Positions 52,099 to 61,004 of a stretch of 64,000 bases of DNA are shown here, piece by piece. The notes beneath the pieces were generated by a model. The model saw nothing but the letters and a program-made list of their open reading frames with translations, did no database searches and was not told the origin of the DNA. Made by a program: the position numbers and the translations under genes. The stretch's first letter is position 1; each line of letters begins with the position of its first letter. This DNA is from Rhizobiaceae bacterium CPCC 101076. Lineage in GTDB: Bacteria; Pseudomonadota; Alphaproteobacteria; Rhizobiales; Methylopilaceae. The stretch is taken from the NCBI GenBank assembly GCA_003347645.1, contig QDFX01000013.1, positions 49,889 through 113,888 on the forward strand, in the 5' to 3' direction.

Positions 52099-52701
52099 AT
52101 GACAAGGAGCAGCGACCAGAACGCGCCCCGCGAAGGCTTGCGGGAACACAAGCGCCGCGAAACCCTGCGGCGCATCACTGATGCCGGAATGTGCCTCTTC
52201 ATCGAGAAGGGCTATGAGGCGACGACGCTCGACGAGATCGCGGCCAAGGCGGGCATCTCACGGAGGACGTTCTTCTATTATTTCAAATCGAAGGACGACA
52301 TTCTGCTGTCCCTGCAAAACGGCATGGGCGACATGCTCGTCGCCGCGCTGCGGGAAGAGCCGCAGGACAAGCGACCTCTTCACGCTATCCGCGATGCGAT
52401 ACTGAAGGTTTGCGCGCCCATCCCTGCCGACGACATGATCGCTATCGACCGCTTGATGCGTTCCAGCGAAGCGGTTCAGGCTCGAAAGCAAGCGTCCTAC
52501 ATCCAGCACGAGAAGGCGCTGTTTGCGGCTCTGCGGGAACGATGGCCGAAGCCTGAGCGCGAAACTGGACTCAGACTCGTTGCCATGATGGCCATTGGCG
52601 CGATGCGTCTCGCGTCCGATGCCTTGAGCAGGGAAGACGGCAAACGTCCATTTGACGAGCTACTGCATGAAGCGTTCGACGCGCTGGAGGGCGAAATCTG
52701 A
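52099..52701 (+). CDS. TetR family transcriptional regulator
   Basis: A 200-residue regulator with an N-terminal TetR helix-turn-helix (TLRRITDAGMCLFIEKGYEATTLDEIAAKAGISRRTFFYYFKSKDDIL, about residues 22-70) and a helical C-terminal ligand domain. It is divergent from the SDR gene, the classical arrangement for local autoregulated repression. Its inducer is unknown. Confidence 0.93.
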   Translation: MTRSSDQNAPREGLREHKRRETLRRITDAGMCLFIEKGYEATTLDEIAAKAGISRRTFFYYFKSKDDILLSLQNGMGDMLVAALREEPQDKRPLHAIRDAILKVCAPIPADDMIAIDRLMRSSEAVQARKQASYIQHEKALFAALRERWPKPERETGLRLVAMMAIGAMRLASDALSREDGKRPFDELLHEAFDALEGEI

Positions 52702-52738
52702 TCCCTGGTGTCCGCAAGCGTCACCTCATCGGCCAAGC

Positions 52739-54094
52739 TCAGGGTCGGGTGATCGCCCTAAAGACCCCGCCCGCCCGGTCCGCCAGCACCACCGGCAACC
52801 CGAGCAGCAGGACGCCGACGCCGAGAAGCGCGCCCGTGCCGGTATAGACCACGCTCGAATAGAGCAGGTAGGCGCAGGTCAGACTGAAGATCAGCGGAGC
52901 GGCCGGGTAGAACGGAACGCGGAAGACCTCACCCGACCGGGCGCCCGGCGTCCGCAGGATCAGGGCGGCCAGCCCTACCAGCAGCAGAAAAAACCAGAAT
53001 ACCGGCGCGGTATATTCAACGATCGTCTGGAAGCCCGTCCTCGTTGCCGCGCCAAGGAGCACGAGGGCGAGAGCGATCGCGCTCTGGGCGATGATGGCGT
53101 TCACCGGCGCGTTCCTCTCGGTCTGCCAGGTGCCCAGCGGACCGATGAGCGGCAGATCGCGACCGAGGGAATAATAGAGCCTCGCGCCGGTGAAGATCGT
53201 TCCGTTGAGCGTGCTCAGCGCGGCGACACAGATCGCGAGCGCGAGAAAGGCGGAGCCGCCGTCGCCCAATACTCGCGCCATCGCATCGGCCGCGACGGCA
53301 TCGCTCTGCCTGAGCCCTTCCAGACCGAGGACGTTCAGGTAGGCCAGATTGATCAGCACGTAGAGAACCGTGATCACGGCGATACCGAAGAGCAGCACAC
53401 GCGGAAGGTTGCGCCTCGGATTTTTCAATTCCGCGGATAGATAGGCCGTCTCGTTCCAGCCGCCATAGGTCAGCAGGATCAGGACCATGGCGAGCCCGAC
53501 GGCGCCGCTCGGCGCTGTGGAAGCAGCGGGCTGCTGCGGAGGCGCCCCATCATGCAGAATGCCGGCAAGGGCGATGGTCGAGACTCCCAGGATGGTCAAC
53601 GCGCTGAAGAACAGCTGGACGCCCCGGCCCTTTGGCGTCCCGAACAGATTGATCAGGGTGAAAATCAGGATCGCCAGGCTGGCATAAATCGCCGAACCCC
53701 AATCGCCGAGGGAAAGGATGCGCTGAGCGTAGTCGCCGAACACGAATGCAACCGCGGCGATCGCGCCGGTCTGGATGACGGTTAGCCTCGCCCAGGCGAA
53801 CATCAGCGAGGTCGTGCGGCCGAAGGCCTTGTCGAGAAAATGATATTCCCCGCCGGTGTTCGGGTGGGCGGAGCCCAGTTCGGCATAGACCAGCGCTCCA
53901 ACCAGGGTAATCGCGCCGCCGAGCAGCCACACGGCGAGGAACGTCGCCTCGCTGCCGACATTGGCAGCGACGATCTGCGGCGTCTTGAAGATGCCGATCC
54001 CGACGACGATGCCGACCAGCATGGAAATCCCGTCGACGACGGAGAGGATGGGACGGGGGCTTTTGTCGACGGACGGGCTGGCGTGATCGGTCAC
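52739..54094 (-). CDS. APC superfamily amino acid permease
   Basis: A 451-residue inner-membrane transporter with about 12 hydrophobic helices. The first helix carries the APC motif VGIVVGIGIFKTP, and LTYGGWNETAYLSAELKNPRRNLPR is typical of the LAT/cationic amino acid branch. The substrate cannot be assigned. It follows the TetR gene on the opposite strand (convergent, 37 bases apart) and lies downstream of the exported methyltransferase-like gene. Confidence 0.92.
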   Translation of the reverse strand: MTDHASPSVDKSPRPILSVVDGISMLVGIVVGIGIFKTPQIVAANVGSEATFLAVWLLGGAITLVGALVYAELGSAHPNTGGEYHFLDKAFGRTTSLMFAWARLTVIQTGAIAAVAFVFGDYAQRILSLGDWGSAIYASLAILIFTLINLFGTPKGRGVQLFFSALTILGVSTIALAGILHDGAPPQQPAASTAPSGAVGLAMVLILLTYGGWNETAYLSAELKNPRRNLPRVLLFGIAVITVLYVLINLAYLNVLGLEGLRQSDAVAADAMARVLGDGGSAFLALAICVAALSTLNGTIFTGARLYYSLGRDLPLIGPLGTWQTERNAPVNAIIAQSAIALALVLLGAATRTGFQTIVEYTAPVFWFFLLLVGLAALILRTPGARSGEVFRVPFYPAAPLIFSLTCAYLLYSSVVYTGTGALLGVGVLLLGLPVVLADRAGGVFRAITRP

Positions 54095-54124
54095 GGCTCG
54101 TTCCTTCCAGAGAGGTGAATGGAA

Positions 54125-54955
54125 TCAGCCGCGTGAGGCGGACCATGGACTGCCCGTCGATGAATCGCCCTTCATCGTGTCGCCGCTCACCGTCCCGGTG
54201 TATCGGACGCCGTTGGCGGTGAAGGAGATCTTCGTGCCGTCGAGCTTCGCATCGGCGATGGTCGCCGAACCCAGGGTGCCGGAGAACGACTGATAGCGCT
54301 GGCTGAGGCGCAACTCCTGCTCACCCAGCCGCCAGGCTCCATCGACCTTGGCCGGAACGATCCAGAGCAGGGCGCGGCACCAGCGCTCGCAACCGTCGCC
54401 GACCACCGAGGTCTCGTCAGCCGGCCAGTCGCCCATATCGAACGTATTGGAAACGATCCGCGTGCCGGGCGCGAGCTCGAGGATGCGCGGACGGAGCTTC
54501 TCGTTGATCGAGGGAAGCAGAAACAGGGTGATCACCTCGGCCGTCGAAAGATCGGTTTCGAAGAGATCGGCCTGTTCGAAAGTCGCGCGCTCGGCGACCT
54601 CGGCGTCGGCCGCGTTCCGCCGCGCCAGCGCCACCATGTCGGGATTGTATTCGATGCCTCTGGCGGTCAGCCCGCGCTTCGCGGCCGTTATCACGGTCCG
54701 GCCATCGCCAGACCCCAGATCGATCAGGCGGTCCTTAGGGGTGACTTTCGCCATGTCGAGCATGCGATCGACGAGAGCCTGAGGCGTCGGCACCCAGACC
54801 ACATCCTTGCCGGCTTGGCCGGATTCCGGCTGGTATTGGGCCGGTACGAGCTGCGCGCTCGCCGGAAGCGGCAGGGCAACGGATACCGCAAGGAGCACGC
54901 CGATCGCCCAATTGCCTAAACGAACAGGCAACGCGCCGCGTTCGTGGAAAAGCAT
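54125..54955 (-). CDS. Methyltransferase-fold protein with an N-terminal signal peptide
   Basis: About 276 residues. ATG 54955 follows GGAGG. The protein opens with a membrane-export signal (NWAIGVLLAVSVALPLPASAQ, residues about 15-35), then a class I methyltransferase core: VPTPQALVDRMLDMAKVTPKDRLIDLGSGDGRTVI (motif I), GIEYNPDMVALAR and ATFEQADLFETDLSTAEVITLFLLPSINEKLRP. A C-terminal beta-rich part follows. S-adenosylmethionine is not expected outside the cytosol, so the signal may act as an anchor, or the protein may not be catalytic. Confidence 0.85.
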   Translation of the reverse strand: MLFHERGALPVRLGNWAIGVLLAVSVALPLPASAQLVPAQYQPESGQAGKDVVWVPTPQALVDRMLDMAKVTPKDRLIDLGSGDGRTVITAAKRGLTARGIEYNPDMVALARRNAADAEVAERATFEQADLFETDLSTAEVITLFLLPSINEKLRPRILELAPGTRIVSNTFDMGDWPADETSVVGDGCERWCRALLWIVPAKVDGAWRLGEQELRLSQRYQSFSGTLGSATIADAKLDGTKISFTANGVRYTGTVSGDTMKGDSSTGSPWSASRG

Positions 54956-55313
54956 CATGGCCTCCATCAGCAGTCGCCCAGGCGGTGCCGCGGCAACGGT
55001 GATTCCGTCCCGGCAGCCCCGTCCAAGGGTCGGTAGGTAGGACGTCATGGTGGGGCGGAGATGTCGCAGAAGTTTCCCACCCCGCGAGCGGCATGTGTCA
55101 ATCTGTAAACTTCAAGCGATCCGACAGCCTTTGATACATCCACGCTCGTGCGGTGATCCGCGGATCGTCTAGAGCGTCCGTGTGCCGTTGCGACACGGCC
55201 GGACGGAGCGCTGCATTTTCTCGGGTCATGAGCGGTGGCCAGCCAATGGAGCGGCACCCGAACCCGGACGTTTCCGAAACGACCAAAGAGTATCGAGTTG
55301 AGAGGTTAGGTCG
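54956..55313. other. 358-base divergent intergenic region
   Basis: No convincing gene was seen on either strand. It separates the divergent exported methyltransferase-like gene and the 335-residue gene at 55314, so it should contain both promoters. It includes the 12-bp palindrome GATCCGCGGATC at 55155-55166 and the inverted repeat CCGTGT/ACACGG at about 55178-55197. I could not identify clear -35/-10 boxes. Confidence 0.6.
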
Positions 55314-56321
55314 ATGACGTCGGCTATCGACGACATGAAGCGCGACGGCGTGGCCTTCGCCATGACGCGCGAAGGTTACGAACTGCCGGTGCTGGACATT
55401 GCGCATTCACGGTTTGCGATCCGGGAAGATGCGGAGACGATCGCCGCACTCAATCGCGAGATCGAAAGGAGCGAGCGCCAGCGCCGCCGCGTGCCGAAAT
55501 TCATCTGGCGGCTCCTGTTGAAATCGGCGGCGAAGAAATCCCGATTGGCGCGCGCCCTGTTCGACCCCAAGGGCTCGTTCCTCGACGGGATGAGCACCTA
55601 TGTGATGAAGCTCGGCGGCGACCATCTCGTGCCGCCCCACGACACGCCGATGGACCGCAGATTCGCGTCCTCGCCGCATGCGACCTTCCTGCGGATGCGG
55701 ACCCAGCAGACCGCGCGCCTGATCGCGGATGGCCTGCGGGCGGAGCTCTCCGAGAACGACAAGCGCCCGCTGCATATCGTCAACATCGCGGGCGGGCCGG
55801 CGATGGACAGCATCAACGCCCTGATGCTGCTGGCGGTCTCGTCTCCGGAACTGCTGAACCGGCCGCTCACGATCCACGTCCTCGACATGGCCGAGCCCGG
55901 CCCGTATTTCGGGCGCAACGCCCTCCATGCGTTGCAGGATCGCGGCCGCAAGCTCGCCGGGCTCGATATCTCCTTCGAACACCTGGCCTATGACTGGAAC
56001 GACACGGCGGTCCTTCGCAATCTGCTCGGCAGCCTGACTGGCGTCGTGGCGGCCTGCTCCGAGGGCGGCCTGTTCGAATATGGGAACGACGAGGCAATCG
56101 TCGCCAATCTGAGCGCGCTGAAGGCCGCGAACGTAAAATTCGTCGCCGGTTCCGTGACCCGGGCCGACGAGGCGCGCCAGCGGCTGGCCGAGGGCAGCCG
56201 GGTCAAGCTGATCCTCCGGGGCATCGAAGTGTTCCGGCCCTTGGCCGAGCGCGCCGGTATCGGCATCGCCGAGGTCCGCAGCACGGTCTGGAGCGATCAG
56301 GTCCTGCTCCGACCATTCTGA
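55314..56321 (+). CDS. Methyltransferase-like protein of unknown function
   Basis: A 335-residue cytosolic protein. The middle reads LHIVNIAGGPAMDSINALMLLA, then LTIHVLDMAEPGPYFGRNAL, resembling the SAM-binding motif I and the acidic residue after strand 2 of class I methyltransferases. It is preceded by an Arg/Lys-rich helical part (EIERSERQRRRVPKFIWRLLLKSAAKKS). It ends ...RSTVWSDQVLLRPF. I do not recognise a named family; the methyltransferase assignment is tentative. It is convergent with the DMT exporter gene, with 3 bases between the stops. Confidence 0.75.
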   Translation: MTSAIDDMKRDGVAFAMTREGYELPVLDIAHSRFAIREDAETIAALNREIERSERQRRRVPKFIWRLLLKSAAKKSRLARALFDPKGSFLDGMSTYVMKLGGDHLVPPHDTPMDRRFASSPHATFLRMRTQQTARLIADGLRAELSENDKRPLHIVNIAGGPAMDSINALMLLAVSSPELLNRPLTIHVLDMAEPGPYFGRNALHALQDRGRKLAGLDISFEHLAYDWNDTAVLRNLLGSLTGVVAACSEGGLFEYGNDEAIVANLSALKAANVKFVAGSVTRADEARQRLAEGSRVKLILRGIEVFRPLAERAGIGIAEVRSTVWSDQVLLRPF

Positions 56322-56324
56322 CGA

Positions 56325-57188
56325 TCAGCGGGCATATCTCCTCGCACCGGCAACGCAGAGCACGACGAAAATCGTTACCGCGAGCATCAATGCGCTGACG
56401 GGCTCGTGCAGCAGCCAACCCGCCAGCGTCAGGCCGATGAATGGCTGGAGCAGTTGCAGTTGCCCGACCGCCGCGATGCCGCCCTGGGCGAGGCCGCGAT
56501 ACCAGAACACGAAGCCGATCAGCATGCTGAAGGTCGAGACATAGCCGAGGCCGAGCCATGCCGGCTGGCCGACGCCCGCAAAGCTCGCCGGCATGGTGGC
56601 GATCGCGAGCGCCGCCGTGAAGGGCAGCGACAGGATCAGCGCCCACGAGATGACCTGCCAGCCGCCGAGCGTGCGTGTGAGCTTCGCTCCCTCGGCATAG
56701 CCGAGACCGCAGACGACGATTGCCCCGAGCATCATCAGATCACCCGTCAGCGAAGCCGTACCGTTTTGCACCAAGGCGAAGCCGACGACGGCGAGACTGC
56801 CGAGACCGGAAAACAGCCAGAAGACCGGCCGGGGCCGCTCGCCACCGCGCAGCACCGCGAAGATCGCGGTCGACAGTGGCAGGAGGCCGATGAAGACGAT
56901 CGAATGGGCGGAGGTGATGTGCCGAAGCGCCAATGCTGTCAGCAGCGGAAATCCGACGACCACGCCAAGCGCGACGATCAGCAGAGAAACGAGATCGCCG
57001 CGACCCGGACGCCTTTCCCGGAAGGCCAGTATGAGCAGCGCGCCGAGCAGCCCGGCAATGGCGGCACGCGCCATGGTCAGGAATATCGGATCGAAATCCA
57101 TTACTGCCACTCGCGTCGCCGGCAGTGAGCCGCTGAAGATGACGACGCCGAGAAAGCCGTTGATCCAGCCCGAATTCGCTTCACCCAT
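56325..57188 (-). CDS. DMT superfamily (EamA) exporter
   Basis: A 287-residue protein with about ten hydrophobic helices and the two EamA repeats, starting NGFLGVVIFSGSLPATRVAVMDFDPIFLTMARAAIAGLLG. The substrate is unknown; many relatives export amino acids or metabolites. It is divergent from a MocR-type regulator with a perfect palindrome in the gap, which suggests direct control by that regulator. Confidence 0.92.
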   Translation of the reverse strand: MGEANSGWINGFLGVVIFSGSLPATRVAVMDFDPIFLTMARAAIAGLLGALLILAFRERRPGRGDLVSLLIVALGVVVGFPLLTALALRHITSAHSIVFIGLLPLSTAIFAVLRGGERPRPVFWLFSGLGSLAVVGFALVQNGTASLTGDLMMLGAIVVCGLGYAEGAKLTRTLGGWQVISWALILSLPFTAALAIATMPASFAGVGQPAWLGLGYVSTFSMLIGFVFWYRGLAQGGIAAVGQLQLLQPFIGLTLAGWLLHEPVSALMLAVTIFVVLCVAGARRYAR

Positions 57189-57248
57189 TCCGATCTCCCA
57201 TGGCCATTCATGCGGCGATCGAGCGTGGATTTCCCAGATACGGTGGAG

Positions 57249-57268
57249 TACAGTTTAGCATAACTGTA
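57249..57268. promoter_or_regulatory. Perfect inverted repeat between the exporter and the MocR gene
   Basis: TACAGTT (57249-57255) and AACTGTA (57262-57268) form a perfect 7-bp inverted repeat around a 6-base AT-rich spacer. A further TACAG lies at 57284-57288. The site is in the 101-base divergent gap. It is a good candidate operator for the adjacent GntR-type regulator. Confidence 0.65.
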
Positions 57269-57289
57269 ATGGGCTCCGGAGCGGTACAG

Positions 57290-58690
57290 ATGGAAGAGCG
57301 GGTCATCGGCAACGGCACGCTTGCCGACGGCCTGGTGGCGACGATCCGGGGCCGGATCGCCGCGCGAACGCTCGTGCCCGGCGCGAAACTCCCATCCATA
57401 CGTGCGTTCGCGAAGACGATGCGGGTCTCCAACTCGACAGTCGTCGAGGCCTATGACCGGCTCGCGGCCGAAGGCGCGATCCGCTCGCGGCCCGGCTCCG
57501 GTTTCTATGTCGCGGCACCGCTGGCGCCTCTGTCTCTCGCCGAGATCGGGCCGACGCTCGACCGGGCGGTCGATCCGTTCTGGATCGCGCGCCAATCGCT
57601 GGAAGCCGGCGACGATGTGCTGAAGCCCGGCTGCGGCTGGCTGCCTCCGTCATGGATGCCGGAGGACGCCCTGCGAAAGGCGCTGCGGGCGCTCTCGCGC
57701 GCCGATGATTCCACACTCGCCGATTACGGTTCCCCGCTCGGCCTGACGCCGCTCCGTCAATTGCTGGCGCGCCGCATGGCGGAACGCGGGATCGAGGCAT
57801 CGCCCGAACAAATCCTGCTCGTCGATTCCGGCACCCATGCGATCGACCTCGTCTGCCGCTATCTGCTGCAGCCCGGCTACACCGTGCTCGTCGACGACCC
57901 CTGCTATTTCAACTTCCACTCCATGCTGCGCGCTCATCAGGCCAGGGTCGTCGGCGTGCCGTATACGCCGAGCGGACCGGATATCGGCCTGTTCGCCCGA
58001 GCACTGAGCGAACACCGCCCGCGGCTCTACATCACCAATTCCGCGCTGCAGAACCCGACGGGCGCGACGCTCTCGCCGGTCACGGCGCACAAGGTGCTCA
58101 AGCTGGCCGACGAGGCCGGGTTGACCATCGTCGAAGACGACATCTTCGCCGATTTCGAACAGACGCCGGCGCCGAGGCTCGCGGCGTTCGACGGGCTGGA
58201 CCGCGTCGTCCATATCGGCAGTTTCTCCAAGACGCTCTCGGCGTCGCTCCGCTGCGGCTTCATCGCCGCGCCGCGCGGCTGGATCGAGGGTCTCACGGAT
58301 CTGCGGATCGCAACCTCGTTCGGCAGCAGCCGGATGTCGGCCGAGCTTGTCCTGTCGATCCTCAAGGACGGCAGCTATCGCAGACACATGGAGGGGCTGC
58401 GCGTGCGCCTCTCCAGGGCACGCGACGCCACGATCGCCCGGTTGGCGCCACTCGGCCTGACACCGTGGATCGAGCCGGAAGCCGGCATGCTCCTATGGTG
58501 CCGCCTCCCTGAGGGGTTAGACGCCGCCGAGATCGCGAAACGGGCACTCGCCCGGAACGTCGTGCTCGCACCTGGCAATGCCTTCAGCCTATCACGAAGC
58601 GCGAATGGCTTCTTGCGTTTCAATGTTTCGCAGTCCTTGGATGAGCGGATGTTCGAGGTGCTCGAGGCCGCGATGCGGGAATCACGATGA
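57290..58690 (+). CDS. MocR-type regulator (GntR helix-turn-helix plus aminotransferase domain)
   Basis: A 466-residue PLP-dependent regulator. It has an N-terminal winged helix (about residues 14-75, IAARTLVPGAKLPSIRAFAKTMRVSNSTVVEAYDRLAAEG) and then a fold-type I aminotransferase domain. That domain carries TNSALQNPTGATLS, the Asp region TIVEDDIFADFE and the PLP-binding Lys in HIGSFSKTLSASLRCGF. ATG 57290 has CGGAG upstream; the earlier frame starts (57200, 57269) would run across or abut the operator. It is divergent from a DMT exporter and coupled (ATGA) to the AraC gene. Confidence 0.92.
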   Translation: MEERVIGNGTLADGLVATIRGRIAARTLVPGAKLPSIRAFAKTMRVSNSTVVEAYDRLAAEGAIRSRPGSGFYVAAPLAPLSLAEIGPTLDRAVDPFWIARQSLEAGDDVLKPGCGWLPPSWMPEDALRKALRALSRADDSTLADYGSPLGLTPLRQLLARRMAERGIEASPEQILLVDSGTHAIDLVCRYLLQPGYTVLVDDPCYFNFHSMLRAHQARVVGVPYTPSGPDIGLFARALSEHRPRLYITNSALQNPTGATLSPVTAHKVLKLADEAGLTIVEDDIFADFEQTPAPRLAAFDGLDRVVHIGSFSKTLSASLRCGFIAAPRGWIEGLTDLRIATSFGSSRMSAELVLSILKDGSYRRHMEGLRVRLSRARDATIARLAPLGLTPWIEPEAGMLLWCRLPEGLDAAEIAKRALARNVVLAPGNAFSLSRSANGFLRFNVSQSLDERMFEVLEAAMRESR

Positions 58691-59439
58691 ACGGGATCTG
58701 CGTCGAACTGCGATCCTACGCGGATCAGGTGAATCTGCACCGGCACGATTATCATCAGATCGTGCTGCCGTGCCGGGGTGCCCTCGACCTTGAGGTCGAG
58801 CATCGCAACGGACAGGTCTCGCAGGGCGTCGGCGTGTTCATCGCCGCCGGCGAAACGCATGCGTTCAGCGCACGCGGCAAGAACCGCTTCATCGTCGCCG
58901 ACCTTCCGGTCGAGGACGCATTCGTGCCGACAGGAATGGCCGATACATTCGTCGGGACACCGTTCTTCACGATCGGCGCCGATACTCAGGGCCTGATCGA
59001 CTTTCTGGAGGCCCGGCTCGCGCGCGAGGACCTGACGACCGAAGCGATTTCGGCGTGGAACGGCCTCTTCATCTCGAGCCTGTCCCATCGCCGCGACGGT
59101 CGGATCCACACCGCTTTGTCGTTCATGCGAGCGCACAGCTCGAGGTCGATTGGCATAGCGGAGATCGCATCTGCCTGCGGCGTCAGTCCTTCGCGCCTTC
59201 ATGCTCTCTTCAAGCAAACCTTGGGAGAAAGCCCCCATGCGGCTCTGTCGCGACTGCGGCTCGACCAGGCGAGGCAGCTCCTCGCGGCAACGGACCTATC
59301 CATTGCCGAGATCGCCGCTCGAACCGGACACACGGACCAAAGCGCCCTGACCCGCCGCATGCGCCTCTCCGACGGCATCACTCCTGGGCAATACCGGCGA
59401 AACGCCCGCCTTGCCGTCACGGCGAGAGGTTCTGCATAA
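58687..59439 (+). CDS. AraC family transcriptional regulator
   Basis: A 250-residue regulator with an N-terminal cupin sensing domain (LHRHDYHQIVLPCRGALDLEVEHRNGQV) and a C-terminal double helix-turn-helix (SIGIAEIASACGVSPSRLHALFKQTLGESPHAALSRLRLDQARQLLAATDLSIAEIAARTGHTDQSALTRRMR). Its start overlaps the MocR stop by 4 bases. It lies just upstream of a second DMT exporter gene and could control it. Confidence 0.93.
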   Translation: MNGICVELRSYADQVNLHRHDYHQIVLPCRGALDLEVEHRNGQVSQGVGVFIAAGETHAFSARGKNRFIVADLPVEDAFVPTGMADTFVGTPFFTIGADTQGLIDFLEARLAREDLTTEAISAWNGLFISSLSHRRDGRIHTALSFMRAHSSRSIGIAEIASACGVSPSRLHALFKQTLGESPHAALSRLRLDQARQLLAATDLSIAEIAARTGHTDQSALTRRMRLSDGITPGQYRRNARLAVTARGSA

Positions 59440-59502
59440 ACTTCGCGAGGAAACGCCAATCCGGAGCGCGCCGGCGGGGCTAGAGACGGCGCGGAGGATG
59501 GA

Positions 59503-60390
59503 ATGTCGGAACTCAGCGAAACAGCGGCGCGTCCCGGCCAGGCGCGGGCGACCGGTATCGGCCTCGTCGCGATCATGCTGTGGGCGGCGCTTGCCCTGCT
59601 CACCGTCCACGCGAACGGCATTCCGAGCTTCGAGCTATTGTCGCTGACCTTCGGCGTGGCCTTTCTCGCAGGCCTCGCGGCACTCGCCATGGGTGGGCGC
59701 GAACGTCTGGCCGAGCTTCGCCAGCCGGCGGCCCCCTGGCTGACCGCTTTCGTCGGCATCTTCCTCTACCACGCGCTCTATTTCTTCGCGCTCTCGGCCG
59801 CTCCCGCCGCGCAGGCGAGCCTGATCGCCTATCTCTGGCCTCTGTTGATCGTGCTGCTGTCGACGCTCGCCGCCGGGCAGCGATTGCGGCTCCCCCATCT
59901 GATCGGCGCAGTGCTCGGCCTTGCCGGCACGTTCAGCCTGTTCCTCGGCAAGAACACCGAAGCCGCCTCGGCGGGGGCGGCCATGGGCTATCTCGCCGCG
60001 TTCGGCTGCGCCTTCGTCTGGTCGGGCTATTCGGTCGCGAACCGGAAATATGGCGCGACGCCTAGCGGCATGCTCGTCGGTGTCTGCGGCGCGATCGCCG
60101 TCGCGGGCGCGATCTGTCATCTGGTCTTCGAAACGACAATCGCGCCGAACGGCGGGCAATGGCTGGCGATCGTCGCGCTCGGGCTCGGCCCGACGGGCCT
60201 CGCCTTCTTCGCCTGGGATCATGCGACCAAGCACGGCAACCTGCCGCTTCTCGGCGCGCTCTCCTACCTAGCCCCGCTCGTCTCGACCCTGCTCCTGATC
60301 TTGACCGGGCAGGCCGAATCGAGCCTCGCGATCATCGTCGCGGCGCTGTTGATCATCGGCGGCGCGGCCATCGCCGCGAAGGCGGCCTAA
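59503..60390 (+). CDS. DMT superfamily exporter (YddG-like)
   Basis: A 295-residue ten-helix EamA-type transporter. The two homologous halves start at ATGIGLVAIMLWAALALLTV and AMGYLAAFGCAFVWSGYSVANRKYG, with FFAWDHATKHGNLPLLGALSYLAPLVSTLLL in the second. It resembles the YddG aromatic amino-acid exporters. It follows the AraC gene on the same strand and converges with fixJ, overlapping its stop by 4 bases. Confidence 0.92.
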   Translation: MSELSETAARPGQARATGIGLVAIMLWAALALLTVHANGIPSFELLSLTFGVAFLAGLAALAMGGRERLAELRQPAAPWLTAFVGIFLYHALYFFALSAAPAAQASLIAYLWPLLIVLLSTLAAGQRLRLPHLIGAVLGLAGTFSLFLGKNTEAASAGAAMGYLAAFGCAFVWSGYSVANRKYGATPSGMLVGVCGAIAVAGAICHLVFETTIAPNGGQWLAIVALGLGPTGLAFFAWDHATKHGNLPLLGALSYLAPLVSTLLLILTGQAESSLAIIVAALLIIGGAAIAAKAA

Positions 60391-61004
60391 CCCGGCTCGT
60401 TGAGGCAGCCCGCGACCAGCGCGAAGCGCACGAGATCGGCCAGGCTCTTCGCCTGCATCTTCGACATCACATGCGCGCGGTGGATCTCGACCGTGCGGGC
60501 GCTGATGCCGAGTTCATAGGCGACGATCTTGTTCGGATTGCCGCGCACGAGACTCATCAGGACCTGCCTCTCGCGGCTCGACAAGGTGTTCAGCCGCTCC
60601 TCGATCGCCGCCTTGACGGGATTCATCTCTTCGCTGGGCTGGGATATCGCCGCCCGCACGGACGAGAGCAGACGTTCATTGTCGAAAGGCTTCTCGATGA
60701 AGTCGGCCGCGCCGGATTTCATCGCCTCGACTGCCAGCGGGACGTCGCCATGGCCGGTTATGACGATGACGCTGAGCTCAGGGCGCCGCGCCTTGATCGC
60801 GTCCAGAAGTTCGATGCCGGACATCAGCGGCATGCGGACATCAGCGATCAGGCATTTGCAGATATCGGCAGCCCGGGATTCCAGAAAATGCGGGCCAGCT
60901 TCGAAGGCTTCCGCCTTCATGCCCGCCATGCCGAGCAGGAAACTCAGCGACTGGCGCGCTCCCGCATCATCGTCAACGACACACACGACCGAGTCATCGG
61001 CCAT
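60387..61004 (-). CDS. fixJ: FixJ-type response regulator
   Basis: A 205-residue NarL/FixJ regulator. It has a receiver domain with acidic residues VCVVDDDAG, the phospho-acceptor Asp55 in [13 protein letters not shown], Lys in DFIEKPF, and a LuxR-type helix-turn-helix ([44 protein letters not shown]). It overlaps the sensor kinase gene by 11 bases, so FixL and FixJ are co-translated. Confidence 0.95.
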   Translation of the reverse strand: MADDSVVCVVDDDAGARQSLSFLLGMAGMKAEAFEAGPHFLESRAADICKCLIADVRMPLMSGIELLDAIKARRPELSVIVITGHGDVPLAVEAMKSGAADFIEKPFDNERLLSSVRAAISQPSEEMNPVKAAIEERLNTLSSRERQVLMSLVRGNPNKIVAYELGISARTVEIHRAHVMSKMQAKSLADLVRFALVAGCLNEPG

